A stretch of DNA of 64,000 nt, from NCBI GenBank assembly GCA_964400735.1, contig CAYNVQ010000002.1, positions 124,001 through 188,000 on the forward strand, written 5' to 3'. Made by a program: the position numbers and the translations under genes. Source of the DNA: CAYNVQ01 sp964400735 (GTDB lineage Bacteria > Acidobacteriota > Aminicenantia > Aminicenantales > Aminicenantaceae). Shown here piece after piece: positions 26,777-36,020 of the stretch (position 1 is the stretch's first letter; the number at the start of each line of letters is the position of its first letter). The notes beneath the pieces were generated by a model. It was given only the letters and a program-made list of their open reading frames with translations. It was not told where the DNA came from and searched no databases.

Positions 26777-27572
26777 GATAGGAGAAAACCATCCTCTGTT
26801 TTTGATCGGTGGCCCATGCGTGCTGGAGGCCGAACAACATGCCCTTTTTCTGGCCAAGGAAATAAAATCCGTCTGTGAAGAGCTAAGCATATCCTATGTT
26901 TTCAAAGCATCCTACGACAAAGCGAACCGTTCTTCTATAGATTCTTATCGAGGGCCAGGATTCCTAAAAGGATTAGAAATCCTTCAAAATATAAGAGATA
27001 GGATCGATGTACCTGTCCTATCGGATGTCCACGAAACCATACAAGTCGAAAAAGCTGCGCAGGTCCTGGACGTGATCCAGATACCTGCTTTTCTTTGCCG
27101 CCAGACAGACCTCCTTATCGAAGCCGCTCGTACCAAAAAGCCCATCAATATCAAAAAGGGGCAATTCCTCGCCCCTCACGACATGAAAAACGTGGTCGAA
27201 AAGGTCTTAAGCCAGGGGAATGAGAAGGTCATCCTTACAGAGAGAGGATATTCCTTTGGCTACAATCAGCTCGTCTTCGACGTCCGCTCTATCCCCATAA
27301 TGAAAGAGTTGGGCTTTCCTGTGGTTATTGACGCCTCCCACAGTGTACAGAGACCGGGGGGAATGGGTAACTTTTCAGGAGGAGAGGCTCGATTCATTCC
27401 CCATATGGCTGCGGCCGGGATCGCCGTGGGTGCGGACGGGCTATTTCTGGAAATCCATGACAATCCCTCAAAGGCGCTGTCGGACGGATTTAACTCGTTG
27501 AATATAAATAATTTACGTGATATTCTGGCTCTCATTCTCCGCCTAAAAAAGGCCCTCAGAAGTGAGGAATAA
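26733..27572 (+). CDS. kdsA: Kdo-8-phosphate synthase
   Basis: Condenses phosphoenolpyruvate with arabinose-5-phosphate in the first committed step of Kdo synthesis. The 279-residue protein has FLIGGPCVLE, KASYDKANR, VLSDVHE, QIPAFLCRQTDLL, KKGQFLAPHDM and DASHSVQRPGG. The start lies 44 bases inside pyrG; there is no later usable start before the conserved FLIGGPC, so the overlap is real. Confidence 0.96.
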   Translation: MHTAKKEVQISEKFKIGENHPLFLIGGPCVLEAEQHALFLAKEIKSVCEELSISYVFKASYDKANRSSIDSYRGPGFLKGLEILQNIRDRIDVPVLSDVHETIQVEKAAQVLDVIQIPAFLCRQTDLLIEAARTKKPINIKKGQFLAPHDMKNVVEKVLSQGNEKVILTERGYSFGYNQLVFDVRSIPIMKELGFPVVIDASHSVQRPGGMGNFSGGEARFIPHMAAAGIAVGADGLFLEIHDNPSKALSDGFNSLNINNLRDILALILRLKKALRSEE

Positions 27573-27621
27573 TGGAGGGATCGATGACAAGGCTTTTTTG
27601 AGCAACACGGGATCAAAAGCG

Positions 27622-28593
27622 ATGAAAAAAAAAGATATTATCAATACAGGAAAGAAGGTTCTTCAATTAGAATCGGAAGCGGTGGCATCTTTGGCCTCCA
27701 GGCTGGATGAGAACTTCGCCGCTGCTGTCGAGCTTCTCTCAAGGACAAAATCCCGCGTTATCGTCACGGGAATGGGTAAATCAGGGCTGGTTGGCCGAAA
27801 AATCGCATCCACCCTGTCCAGCTGCGGGACGCCTGCTCTCTATATGCATCCTGCCGAAGCAGGTCATGGTGACCTGGGAATGATTATCAAGGACGATATC
27901 CTGATAGCAATTTCTTATAGTGGGGAAACGAGAGAAATCTGTTATCTTCTCGATTTCGTGAAAAGGATTGGCATCCGATTGATCGGCATCACGGGGAATA
28001 AAAATTCTAAGCTGGCCAAATACAGCGACATCGTCCTGGAAACCCGGGTGGAAAGGGAGGCCGGCCCGGCGGGCGTGGTTCCCACGGCCAGCTCCACTGC
28101 AGCCCTTGCCATGGGGGATGCATTAGCCATCGCGTTAATGGAGAAAAAAGCTTTCGGTATAAAGGATTTTGTTTTTTTCCATCCCCAGGGTGAGGCCGGC
28201 AAAAGACTGATCAAAATAAAAAATCTCATGCACAAGGGAAGGAGTATTCCGCGAGTTTCCCAAAATATCTACATGAAGAGCGTCATAGACGAAATATCAG
28301 AAAAAAAATTAGGGATGACCTGCGTCATCGACCGGGATGAGAATTTGGTGGGCATCATCACGGATGGAGATTTGAGAAGAGCGTTACAAAAATATGGGCC
28401 GAAATTTATGCAAAAAAGAGCCAAAGACTGTATGACGGAGAACCCTTTAACCATAGATAAAAACGATCTGGCTACCAAGGCCCTAAACCTTATGGAGGAA
28501 AACAAAATCACCTCGCTCGTCGTCAAAAACAAAAAGGGCAAAATTGAAGGCATCATTCACCTTCATGACCTCTGGCGGACGGAGATGTTCTGA
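27622..28593 (+). CDS. kdsD: Arabinose-5-phosphate isomerase (KdsD/KpsF)
   Basis: Interconverts ribulose-5-phosphate and arabinose-5-phosphate, the KdsA substrate. I take ATG 27622 (323 residues, MKKKDIINTG) because it matches the family length; GTG 27562 is possible. It has a SIS domain (VTGMGKSGLVGRKIASTLSSCGTPA, HGDLGMI, YSGETRE, TASSTAALAMGDALA) and tandem CBS domains at the C-terminus (GIITDGDLRRAL, CMTENPLTI). The end overlaps the kdsC ATG by one base. Confidence 0.94.
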   Translation: MKKKDIINTGKKVLQLESEAVASLASRLDENFAAAVELLSRTKSRVIVTGMGKSGLVGRKIASTLSSCGTPALYMHPAEAGHGDLGMIIKDDILIAISYSGETREICYLLDFVKRIGIRLIGITGNKNSKLAKYSDIVLETRVEREAGPAGVVPTASSTAALAMGDALAIALMEKKAFGIKDFVFFHPQGEAGKRLIKIKNLMHKGRSIPRVSQNIYMKSVIDEISEKKLGMTCVIDRDENLVGIITDGDLRRALQKYGPKFMQKRAKDCMTENPLTIDKNDLATKALNLMEENKITSLVVKNKKGKIEGIIHLHDLWRTEMF

Positions 28594-29138
28594 TGAGAAA
28601 TGAGGAACGTGCTCAGAAAATAAAATGGATCTTGATGGATGTGGACGGCACGCTGACAGACGGCACCCTTTTGGTTCTTCCCGATGGCGAAGAACTCAAG
28701 GCCTATAACGTGCGGGACGGTCTGGGCATTCTTTTGGCCCACCTGGCAGGATTAAAAACCGGCATTATCACCGGAAAAACCTCCAAATCTCTGGAAATAA
28801 GGGCGAAAAAATTGAAAATCGCCGAGCTTCATCAAGGAATCCTGGACAAGAAAAAGATTTTTTTTGATTTATTGGACCGAAATGGATTAGATGCCCATGA
28901 AGTCGCTTATATCGGAGATGATCTCGGGGACCTTGAAGTCATCAAGTCGGTGGGATTTTCAGCGGCTGTGGCCGACGCGCACGCCGAACTCAAAAAGCAA
29001 AGCCATTTCATTTGCCAAAATCCCGGAGGAAAAGGCGCTGTACGTGAATTTATCGAATTTATCCTCTCCACCCAGCAAAAATGGGAAATCATACAGGAAA
29101 ACATAAAAAATTTACCCCTGAAGAGGGATCTGGGTTGA
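28593..29138 (+). CDS. kdsC: Kdo-8-phosphate phosphatase (HAD family)
   Basis: A 181-residue C0-type HAD phosphatase removing the phosphate from Kdo-8-P. Motif I DVDGTLTDG carries the nucleophile Asp (near residue 16), motif II is IITGKTS, motif III includes LDKKKIF, and motif IV is YIGDDLGDLEVI. The small cap-less size and the position after kdsD identify KdsC. It completes kdsA, B, C and D in this operon. Confidence 0.95.
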   Translation: MRNEERAQKIKWILMDVDGTLTDGTLLVLPDGEELKAYNVRDGLGILLAHLAGLKTGIITGKTSKSLEIRAKKLKIAELHQGILDKKKIFFDLLDRNGLDAHEVAYIGDDLGDLEVIKSVGFSAAVADAHAELKKQSHFICQNPGGKGAVREFIEFILSTQQKWEIIQENIKNLPLKRDLG

Positions 29139-29211
29139 ATCCGGATCGGAAAAACGGATCCGGAAAATTGTCTAAGGGCCATCGTCTTTGGAGAAGGGAC
29201 AGGAGGGCGGA

Positions 29212-30582
29212 ATGAAACTCAAGCCAGAAATTTTCAGGCAGTACGACATTCGAGGAGTCGTCGACAAGGATCTTACCCAGGAATCTGTCGAAATCCTGGG
29301 AAAAGCAATCGGCACCTACCTTCGCCAACGTGATCGGAGAGTTGTTGCCATAGGGAGGGACTGCCGGTTGAGCTCTCCCGGTTTTTCGGAAGCATTGATC
29401 CAAGGATTGCTGTCCACAGGATGCGATGCTATCGACCTCGGAACCATCCCCACACCGCTACTCTATTTCACCATCTTCCATAAAAAAATGGAAGGCGGCG
29501 TGATCATAACAGGCTCGCACAATCCCCCGGAATACAATGGCTTCAAGATAATGTCCGGCGAGGAAACCCTTTACGGCCCTGACATCCAAGATATCCTCCG
29601 CATCATCCAAAACGACGGCTTCATCCATGATAAATCCGGTTCCAGGAGAAGCTATGACATCCGGCCCGAATACCAGGATTATTTAATTAAAAATATCGAC
29701 ATTTCCCGGCCTCTCACCGTTGCTATAGACGCCGGTAATGGCACGGGCGGAGTGGTGGCTGTTCCCATTTTCGAGAAACTGGGATGTGAAGTCATCCCGC
29801 TTTTCTGCGACATGGATGGCACCTTCCCGAATCACCATCCGGATCCGACGCTTCCCGAAGCCCTCGAAACATTGATCGCCAAAATCAAGGAGACACGGGC
29901 AAATGTTGGCCTGGCCTATGATGGAGACGCGGACAGGATTGGAGTTATCGATGATAAGGGAAATATCATATGGGGCGACCAACTTATGATCATTTTTTCC
30001 CGGGACATTCTCCCCTCTCATCCGGGCGCTGCGGTTATCAGTGAAGTCAAAGCTTCTAAACTCCTTTACGATGAGATCGAGAGACTCGGGGGACGGCCGA
30101 TAATGTGGAAAACCGGGCATTCTCTGATCAAGAAAAAAATAAAAGAAGAGAAAGCCCTGATAGCAGGGGAAATGAGCGGGCACATCTTTTTCGCCGACCG
30201 GTACTATGGCTTCGATGACGCTATCTATTCCTCGGCCCGTCTCCTGGAAATTCTCTCCCGCTCAGATAAGAATCTCTCCGAGATGCTGGAAGACCTCCCC
30301 AGGACCTTCAGCACGCCTGAAATCAGGGTTTATGCCTCGGATGCCGTTAAATTTAAAATCGTTGATGAAGTGAAAAAAGAGCTGGCCCAAAAGTATCCCA
30401 TCGTCGACATCGATGGAGTCAGGGCCGAATTTCCCCGTGGCTGGGGACTGGTCCGGGCTTCAAACACGCAAGAAGTCCTGGTTCTTCGTTTCGAAGCTCA
30501 AACCGAAAATGACCTCCAGGCCATTCGCCACGAAGTCGAAAAAACGGTGGAAAAAGTCATCCAAAGATTGGAAAACGCTTGA
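29212..30582 (+). CDS. Phosphomannomutase/phosphoglucomutase (AlgC/ManB type)
   Basis: Interconverts hexose-6- and hexose-1-phosphates. ATG 29212 is chosen over TTG 29188 because AGGAGGG precedes it at the right distance; 456 residues result. Motifs: FRQYDIRGVVDKDLT, the phosphoserine loop TGSHNPPEYNGFK near residue 100, metal loop DGDADR, sugar loop GEMSGH, and a C-terminal phosphate-binding region (EFPRGWGLVRASNTQEVL). It probably feeds LPS or exopolysaccharide synthesis, with manC (33140) using mannose-1-phosphate. Confidence 0.93.
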   Translation: MKLKPEIFRQYDIRGVVDKDLTQESVEILGKAIGTYLRQRDRRVVAIGRDCRLSSPGFSEALIQGLLSTGCDAIDLGTIPTPLLYFTIFHKKMEGGVIITGSHNPPEYNGFKIMSGEETLYGPDIQDILRIIQNDGFIHDKSGSRRSYDIRPEYQDYLIKNIDISRPLTVAIDAGNGTGGVVAVPIFEKLGCEVIPLFCDMDGTFPNHHPDPTLPEALETLIAKIKETRANVGLAYDGDADRIGVIDDKGNIIWGDQLMIIFSRDILPSHPGAAVISEVKASKLLYDEIERLGGRPIMWKTGHSLIKKKIKEEKALIAGEMSGHIFFADRYYGFDDAIYSSARLLEILSRSDKNLSEMLEDLPRTFSTPEIRVYASDAVKFKIVDEVKKELAQKYPIVDIDGVRAEFPRGWGLVRASNTQEVLVLRFEAQTENDLQAIRHEVEKTVEKVIQRLENA

Positions 30583-31373
30583 GCTACGCCGAAATCACAT
30601 TATTAGGGATAATCCAGGGTTTGACTGAATTCTTTCCCGTCAGCAGTTCAGGACACCTCGTCCTTTTTCAAAATCTGTTCGGCCTGAAAGAACCACAGAT
30701 CCTTGTGGACGTGATGCTCCACTTGGGCACCCTCCTTTCTCTTCTGATCTTTCTCCGCAAGGAACTTCTGGGCTTGTTAAAGTCTTTCTTTTTATTTATC
30801 CGGAATCCCAAGGAAGGCTCCCAGACCCCTGGGTTGAAGCTGCTCCTGGCCTTGGCCTTGGCCTCTGTTCCCACGGCCTTAATCGGTTATTTGTTCAGCG
30901 ACTTTTTCGAATCTCTTTTTGCCTCTCTCCGAATCGTCGGCCTGGCTCTGATCATCACCGGGGGGTACCTCTTCTTGACGAAATCTGCAAAAGAGAAAAA
31001 AAAGAACCTTCTCGTTCATCCTCTGATCATAGGAATTCTCCAAGGTCTGGCCATCGTTCCAGGCTTTTCTCGTTCAGGCTTGACTATAGGCGGAGCTCTG
31101 TTCTTGGGTTGGAAAAGGGAAGAAGCCGCTCGTTTCTCCTTCCTCCTTTCTATCCCAGCAATTTTCGGGGCAGCCCTCTTTCAGATAAGCAAAGTCGACA
31201 TCCATTCTCAGCCCTGGTCGATCATACTCACCGGAGTTTTAGTCTCCGCTGTTTTCGGCTATATAGCTTTATCTTTACTGGTATCCATCATCCTCCGAGG
31301 TAAATTTTATTCATTCTTTTATTACTGCTTTTTAGCCGGATTGACGGCTGTTGTTTTTTCTTTTTTCATTTAG
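30579..31373 (+). CDS. uppP: Undecaprenyl-diphosphatase UppP (BacA)
   Basis: Recycles the lipid carrier for peptidoglycan and O-antigen synthesis. The 264-residue membrane protein starts at TTG 30579 (TTGA overlap with the mutase). It has the two signature loops: GLTEFFPVSSSGHL near residues 14-28 and VPGFSRSGLTIGGAL near 160, with about eight hydrophobic helices. It is the last gene of the operon that begins at mnmG. Confidence 0.95.
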   Translation: MSYAEITLLGIIQGLTEFFPVSSSGHLVLFQNLFGLKEPQILVDVMLHLGTLLSLLIFLRKELLGLLKSFFLFIRNPKEGSQTPGLKLLLALALASVPTALIGYLFSDFFESLFASLRIVGLALIITGGYLFLTKSAKEKKKNLLVHPLIIGILQGLAIVPGFSRSGLTIGGALFLGWKREEAARFSFLLSIPAIFGAALFQISKVDIHSQPWSIILTGVLVSAVFGYIALSLLVSIILRGKFYSFFYYCFLAGLTAVVFSFFI

Positions 31374-31715
31374 TCTGGATTATTAAAGAGGCAAGGGGCC
31401 CGGTTGGGACGTGTGCTTAAGCGGCAGAGAAGCGAAGCACGAAGCTGAAATGAACTGCCGACTCAAGCTAATTCCGCGAGCCGTCCGAATTCAATTGAAA
31501 AGAAACAACCCCAGAGATAACGGCAGAACATTATCGGTTGTCAGAGTATGATGGAGTGAAATGATAGGCCCCCCAGAGGTCAGCGTTATTCTAGAGAAAT
31601 TACGTTGATAAAAAAGGAATCAAAGCAGATCTAGGGAGTGTGTGGTCAGGGTGTGTTTTTTGCATAGGTTTAAGCCCTATTTGCTGGTGCGAATTCGTTG
31701 GATACCAGCTTTAGA
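31374..31715. other. Intergenic region between convergent genes
   Basis: No gene is seen. A small hairpin (GCTGGT at 31683-31688 pairing with ACCAGC near 31704) lies beyond the minus-strand lipoprotein stop but lacks a T run, so I would not call it a terminator. No tRNA or repeat is recognised. Confidence 0.4.
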
Positions 31716-32255
31716 CTACTTCTCCTCCTTCGGCTTAAGCTCCATGCCGAGTTGCTGCATCATTCCGAGCATGTCGAATTCTTCCCATTGTTCGGCAACT
31801 TTTCCATCTACAAATCGGCTTATTAAATAGCCGCTGGATTCAAATGTTTTTCCACTTGCTGGCATGCCCATGAAATCATCTGTGTGAGTCCCTCTTTCAA
31901 TAAACCTGAATATGACTTTATCTCCAGAAGCAAATATGTCATCCATTCTAAAATTGACATCATGGAAGCTTTGTCTAAGGGCATTTATCATGCCTATTAA
32001 CTCTTCCATAGACATAGGTTTTGGATTTCCTGAAGGGTAGTAAAAAGCATAGTTTGGCGTCAAAAATCCCTTCCATGCCTCGGTATCGCCTTTGCTCCAT
32101 GCTTCGAACATTTGTTTGGCTAATTCCAAATTCTGCTCCTCAACCGCTGCCTGGGCTTTGAACTCTTCAAGCTCTGCCATCGCTGCCTTATCCTGGCAGC
32201 CGACCATAAAGCATAGAATCAGAGCCAAGGGTAGAATCAAAAGTAGTTTTTTCAT
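31716..32255 (-). CDS. Lipoprotein with SnoaL-like (NTF2-fold) domain
   Basis: A 179-residue protein with a lipoprotein signal ending FMVGC near residue 20, a short Glu/Ala-rich helix, then a SnoaL-like fold (MFEAWSKGDTEAWKGFLTPNYAFYYPSG ... SFHDVNFRMDDIFASGDKVIFRF ... SGYLISRFVDGKVAEQWEEFD) as in ester cyclase/polyketide cyclase relatives. These folds often bind small hydrophobic ligands; the function here is unknown. It sits 10 bases after a second NTF2-like lipoprotein, with which it shares the MKKLL start and a Cys-Gln mature end. Confidence 0.82.
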   Translation of the reverse strand: MKKLLLILPLALILCFMVGCQDKAAMAELEEFKAQAAVEEQNLELAKQMFEAWSKGDTEAWKGFLTPNYAFYYPSGNPKPMSMEELIGMINALRQSFHDVNFRMDDIFASGDKVIFRFIERGTHTDDFMGMPASGKTFESSGYLISRFVDGKVAEQWEEFDMLGMMQQLGMELKPKEEK

Positions 32256-32265
32256 GTTGTCCTCC

Positions 32266-32781
32266 TTATTGGTTTTCCTCTAATGGAGGAAGTGGGTCAT
32301 TGCTGTTCCATATACCATGAGTACATAACCATGTTCCATCAGGCATACGTTGAAGTAAAAAGATGGCTTTGACATTTAATTCCATAGGCTCGCCTTCTCC
32401 TGTTTTGGGAGTATACTTCTCTTTCGAATTAAGCCTCGTAAAAGCAAAATCTTCAACTACTTTAATCTCCTCAATCGAAATCTTATGTTGTATGGTTAAT
32501 TGCTCAAAGAAGGGTTGCACATATCCCCTTATTGTGCTTTTTCCCTGCATAATCGGTGCATTGGGAGGCATCCACATAACATCTTCTGCCCAAAAGCTTA
32601 AATAACTTTCTATATCCCCTGAATCAGCTGCAGCGTAGTTTCCATTGACCCAATCTCTTATTGCTTCAATATCAGCTTCAACATCAACCACAGGCTCCTC
32701 AGCAACCTCTTCAGCCTTCTGGCAGCCAAAAGTGAAACAAAGCAGAAAGACCAAAGCAAAAATCATAAGTAGTTTTTTCAT
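32266..32781 (-). CDS. Lipoprotein with DUF4440/SnoaL-like NTF2 domain
   Basis: A 171-residue protein: signal peptide ending FTFGC near residue 20, an acidic linker, then an NTF2-like fold (DIEAIRDWVNGNYAAADSGDIESYLSFWAEDVMWMPPNAP ... GKSTIRGYVQPFF ... GTWLCTHGIWN) of the DUF4440 kind. GGAGG precedes the ATG and a good promoter lies upstream. With the downstream gene it forms a two-gene operon of related small lipoproteins, perhaps an old duplication. Base composition looks more AT-rich than its neighbours. Confidence 0.82.
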   Translation of the reverse strand: MKKLLMIFALVFLLCFTFGCQKAEEVAEEPVVDVEADIEAIRDWVNGNYAAADSGDIESYLSFWAEDVMWMPPNAPIMQGKSTIRGYVQPFFEQLTIQHKISIEEIKVVEDFAFTRLNSKEKYTPKTGEGEPMELNVKAIFLLQRMPDGTWLCTHGIWNSNDPLPPLEENQ

Positions 32782-33139
32782 CCCTTACCTCCTCCAAATG
32801 TAATGCTTGAATTAGACATAAATTGATACTGTATGTCAAGTTAGATGCAGGTCATTCCAACAAAGGCAATCACATTCAGCAGGGGATCGTTTTCTAGAAA
32901 TAGAAGCAAACTCCTCTCTCCCCGCTCAGATTCTGAAAAAAAAAGAAAAGGCCATCCATTTCTGACTGACCTTTGCAACAAAAAATATCACTCAAATTCA
33001 CTTTGCGATGTTGCGATTTCTGGAGAATTTTGTGACAATTAACAGGCAAGAGTACGAGGTTGTCAGGAGTGAAAAGGTTTTACACCTGGCAACGCAATTT
33101 TTTATGAATGCTTCAAATTAAATTATTAAAGAGGGAACA
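32782..33139. other. Divergent intergenic region, lipoprotein operon and manC
   Basis: It holds the minus-strand promoter listed separately and, just before manC, a GAGGG ribosome site. The rest is AT-rich and shows no gene. Confidence 0.45.
32811..32839 (-). promoter_or_regulatory. Strong predicted promoter of the NTF2-like lipoprotein operon
   Basis: On the minus strand TTGACA (32834-32839) and TCTAAT (32811-32816, five of six) are separated by exactly 17 bases. The start codon is about 30 bases downstream. Confidence 0.7.
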
Positions 33140-34216
33140 ATGGACATCAGGGCGATCATCATGGCAGGCGGGGTCGGGACACGTTTCTGGCCTTTGAGCC
33201 GCAAAGGGAAACCCAAACAATTCCTTCCCATCATCAGCGAAAAAACGATGGTGGAGGAAACCATGCAGCGTCTCTCTCCTCTTATCCCTCCATCCCGAAT
33301 ATTTACCGTGGCCGATGCGGGTCAAACCAAAGTTTTGCGAAGACTTTTGCCCTCCCTCCCAGAGGAAAATTTGATCGTCGAACCCCAAGGAAAAAACACC
33401 GCTCCTTCCCTAATCCTAGCCACAGCCCTGATATTCCTTCAGGACCCTGAAGCCGTCATAGTCGCTTTGCCCGCCGACCATTTGATAAAGGATAAAATGC
33501 GGTTTCTTCAAAAAATAGAGGCATCCGCTTATGCCGCCCTCTCCGGAGATCTCATCGTCACCTTCGGAATTCCTCCTCACTATCCAGCGACCGGATACGG
33601 ATACATCCAATTCAAGGAGGATGCTTCTCACGAGATTCAAAAGGAAACCTTCTTCGCTGTCAAAAAATTCAAAGAAAAGCCCAGCTATGAAAAAGCCAAG
33701 GAATTCGTGGAGGCTGGAAACTGCTTCTGGAACTCGGGTATGTTTTTATGGCAAGCCAAGGTCTTCCCCAAGAAGCTCGAGCAGTACGCTCCCCAGATGT
33801 TTCCCTACTGGAAAATGATGATCCAAGCCTTGAAGGAAGGCGATGAAATCCTTTTGTCAAAGGCTTACGAAAAAATCCCTTCTCTCTCGATCGATTATGC
33901 CTTGATGGAAAAGGCTCACCCGGTCTGGATGTGCCGAGGGGATTTTGGCTGGTCGGACGTGGGGGCCTGGTCTTCCCTTACCGACATATGGGAAAAAGAT
34001 CCCCATGGAAATACTCTGCGCGGTGAATGTCTGATCGTTGATTCAGAAGACTGTCTTTTGTTCAACCAAGAAAAAATAACGGCTTTGGTGGGGATAAAAG
34101 ATCTTATCATCGTGAATACAAAGGATGCCCTCCTCATCTGCCGAAAAGATCTTGACCAAAAAGTGAAGGAAATTGTCGAGCGGCTGAAAAAAAAGGGCCA
34201 GCAAAAATATATCTAG
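33140..34216 (+). CDS. manC: Mannose-1-phosphate guanylyltransferase
   Basis: Makes GDP-mannose from mannose-1-phosphate and GTP. The 358-residue protein shows the nucleotidyltransferase signature AIIMAGGVGTRFWPLSRKGKPKQFLP, then EPQGKNTAPS, LPADHLI, the metal region and FGWSDVGAWSSL. It lacks the C-terminal isomerase domain of bifunctional ManC/AlgA enzymes. GAGGG lies 5 bases before the ATG. It faces aspS with only four bases between the stops. Confidence 0.95.
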   Translation: MDIRAIIMAGGVGTRFWPLSRKGKPKQFLPIISEKTMVEETMQRLSPLIPPSRIFTVADAGQTKVLRRLLPSLPEENLIVEPQGKNTAPSLILATALIFLQDPEAVIVALPADHLIKDKMRFLQKIEASAYAALSGDLIVTFGIPPHYPATGYGYIQFKEDASHEIQKETFFAVKKFKEKPSYEKAKEFVEAGNCFWNSGMFLWQAKVFPKKLEQYAPQMFPYWKMMIQALKEGDEILLSKAYEKIPSLSIDYALMEKAHPVWMCRGDFGWSDVGAWSSLTDIWEKDPHGNTLRGECLIVDSEDCLLFNQEKITALVGIKDLIIVNTKDALLICRKDLDQKVKEIVERLKKKGQQKYI

Positions 34217-34220
34217 CAAG

Positions 34221-35990
34221 CTACTTATTGCTTTTTATCTCAAGACCGAGTTCCTCTAGCTGTTTCTCTCCGACTTCGGAAGGCGAGTTTGTCAACAAAC
34301 ATAATGAGCTCGTTGTCTTAGGAAAGGGGATTACATCCCTTATCGAACCCTGTCCGGCTAAAAGCATGACAAGGCGATCGAAACCAAGAGCGATCCCTCC
34401 ATGAGGCGGGGCACCGTACCGCAGAGCCTCCAGAAAAAATCCGAATTTTGCTTGGAACTCTTCTCTCTTCAATCCGAGAATTTGAAAAATCTTCTTTTGC
34501 ACATCCAGGTTGTGGATTCGAATCGATCCCCCACCGATCTCGACACCGTTGAGAACCACATCATAGGCCTTGGCTTTCACTCGAAGGGGATCCTTTTCCA
34601 GGATATCGAGATCCTCTTCATGCGGAGAAGTGAAGGGATGGTGCATGGAAACCAAACGTTGTTCCTCCTCGCTCCATTCGAACAAAGGGAAATCGGTTAC
34701 CCAGGTGAATTTGAAGTTTTTGGGCTGTCGGGCTTGTTCCAGAAAAAGATCCAATCGTAATTCTCCTAAAACCTTCAGGACGGTCAATCTTTCATCAGCA
34801 GCCAAAAGGGCCAGGTCATTTTCCGCCCCTCCCATCTTTTTCCAGATGTTTTCACAGGCGTTCTCATCGAGGTGAAGACTGGCCTTGAACTCTCCCTGTT
34901 TTTTTATCCAGAATATTCCCTTTCCCCCTATTCCTTTGGCCTTCTCCCCAATCTTGTCAAGCTGGCTGCGAGATAGCCTGGCGCCCTGGGGGACCAGAAG
35001 TCCTTTAAGAACTCCGCCCGAGGAGATAGTTCTTTGAATGAGGGGAGAATCGATCTGGGCACCGATTTCTGTTAAATCCTCAATTTCCATGCCAAAGCGT
35101 AAATCTGGCTTATCCGTGCCGTATCTTTCCATGCTTTCGTCGTAACTCAAACGGGGAAAGGGGCGTTCGATCTTGACCTCGATCAACTCGAAAACTGCCT
35201 CGAGCATGGTCTCGACCATGTCAAACACATCCTCTCGGGAAACAAAACTCATCTCGATATCGATCTGGGTGAACTCGAGCTGACGGTCGGCCCGCAAAGC
35301 CTCGTCTCGGAAGCAGCGGACGATCTGGAAGTAACGGTCAAAACCTGCGATCATCAAGATTTGTTTGAAAAGCTGAGGAGATTGCGGAAGGGCGAAAAAT
35401 TTTCCTTTGTACATTCGGCTAGGCACCAGGAAATCCCTCGCTCCCTCGGGGGTCGACTTCGTTAAAAACGGAGTTTCGATCTCGTAAAATCCATTCCGGC
35501 TCAAAAAATTACGGACCACGAGTGCCGCCTGATGTCGGAGCATAAGATTGCGCTGCATAGAAGCCCGTCTTAAATCCAGATAACGGTATTTGAACCGGAG
35601 CTCCTCGGTCGCCTGAGGGGGATCTGCCACCACAAAGGGAGGAACGTCCGAAATATTGAGGATTTTCAGCTCCTGAGCCTGAATTTCGATCTCTCCTGTA
35701 GGAAGCTGCAGATTGCGCATCTTGACTTTCCGGGGCCTCACGATTCCCCTGATGCCTACCACATATTCCATTTTGAGCTTTTTGGCTTTTCGCAGAAGGG
35801 AACCGTCTTCCGATCCCACCACGATCTGAACGATCCCCTGTCTATCCCTTAGATCGATGAACACGAGATTTCCTATATCCCTCAGTTTGTGGACCCAGCC
35901 GAAAAGGGTCACTGCCTGGCCCGCATGGATCAAACGGAGATCTCCACCGTAGGCTGTTCTTTTCCATCCGGCAAGTCTGTCGATTTCCAT
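34221..35990 (-). CDS. aspS: Aspartyl-tRNA synthetase
   Basis: A 589-residue bacterial-type class II synthetase. The N-terminal OB fold binds the anticodon (TLFGWVHKLRDIGNLVFIDLRDRQG), followed by motif 1, motif 2 (FRDEALRADRQLEFTQIDIEM), the GAD insertion typical of bacteria at about residues 290-420, and motif 3 (GIALGFDRLVMLLAG). Whether it also charges tRNA-Asn cannot be decided here. It follows hisS by 30 bases. Confidence 0.96.
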   Translation of the reverse strand: MEIDRLAGWKRTAYGGDLRLIHAGQAVTLFGWVHKLRDIGNLVFIDLRDRQGIVQIVVGSEDGSLLRKAKKLKMEYVVGIRGIVRPRKVKMRNLQLPTGEIEIQAQELKILNISDVPPFVVADPPQATEELRFKYRYLDLRRASMQRNLMLRHQAALVVRNFLSRNGFYEIETPFLTKSTPEGARDFLVPSRMYKGKFFALPQSPQLFKQILMIAGFDRYFQIVRCFRDEALRADRQLEFTQIDIEMSFVSREDVFDMVETMLEAVFELIEVKIERPFPRLSYDESMERYGTDKPDLRFGMEIEDLTEIGAQIDSPLIQRTISSGGVLKGLLVPQGARLSRSQLDKIGEKAKGIGGKGIFWIKKQGEFKASLHLDENACENIWKKMGGAENDLALLAADERLTVLKVLGELRLDLFLEQARQPKNFKFTWVTDFPLFEWSEEEQRLVSMHHPFTSPHEEDLDILEKDPLRVKAKAYDVVLNGVEIGGGSIRIHNLDVQKKIFQILGLKREEFQAKFGFFLEALRYGAPPHGGIALGFDRLVMLLAGQGSIRDVIPFPKTTSSLCLLTNSPSEVGEKQLEELGLEIKSNK

Positions 35991-36020
35991 GCCTTTTTTC
36001 CTTTTAGGGCAAGAGAATAT

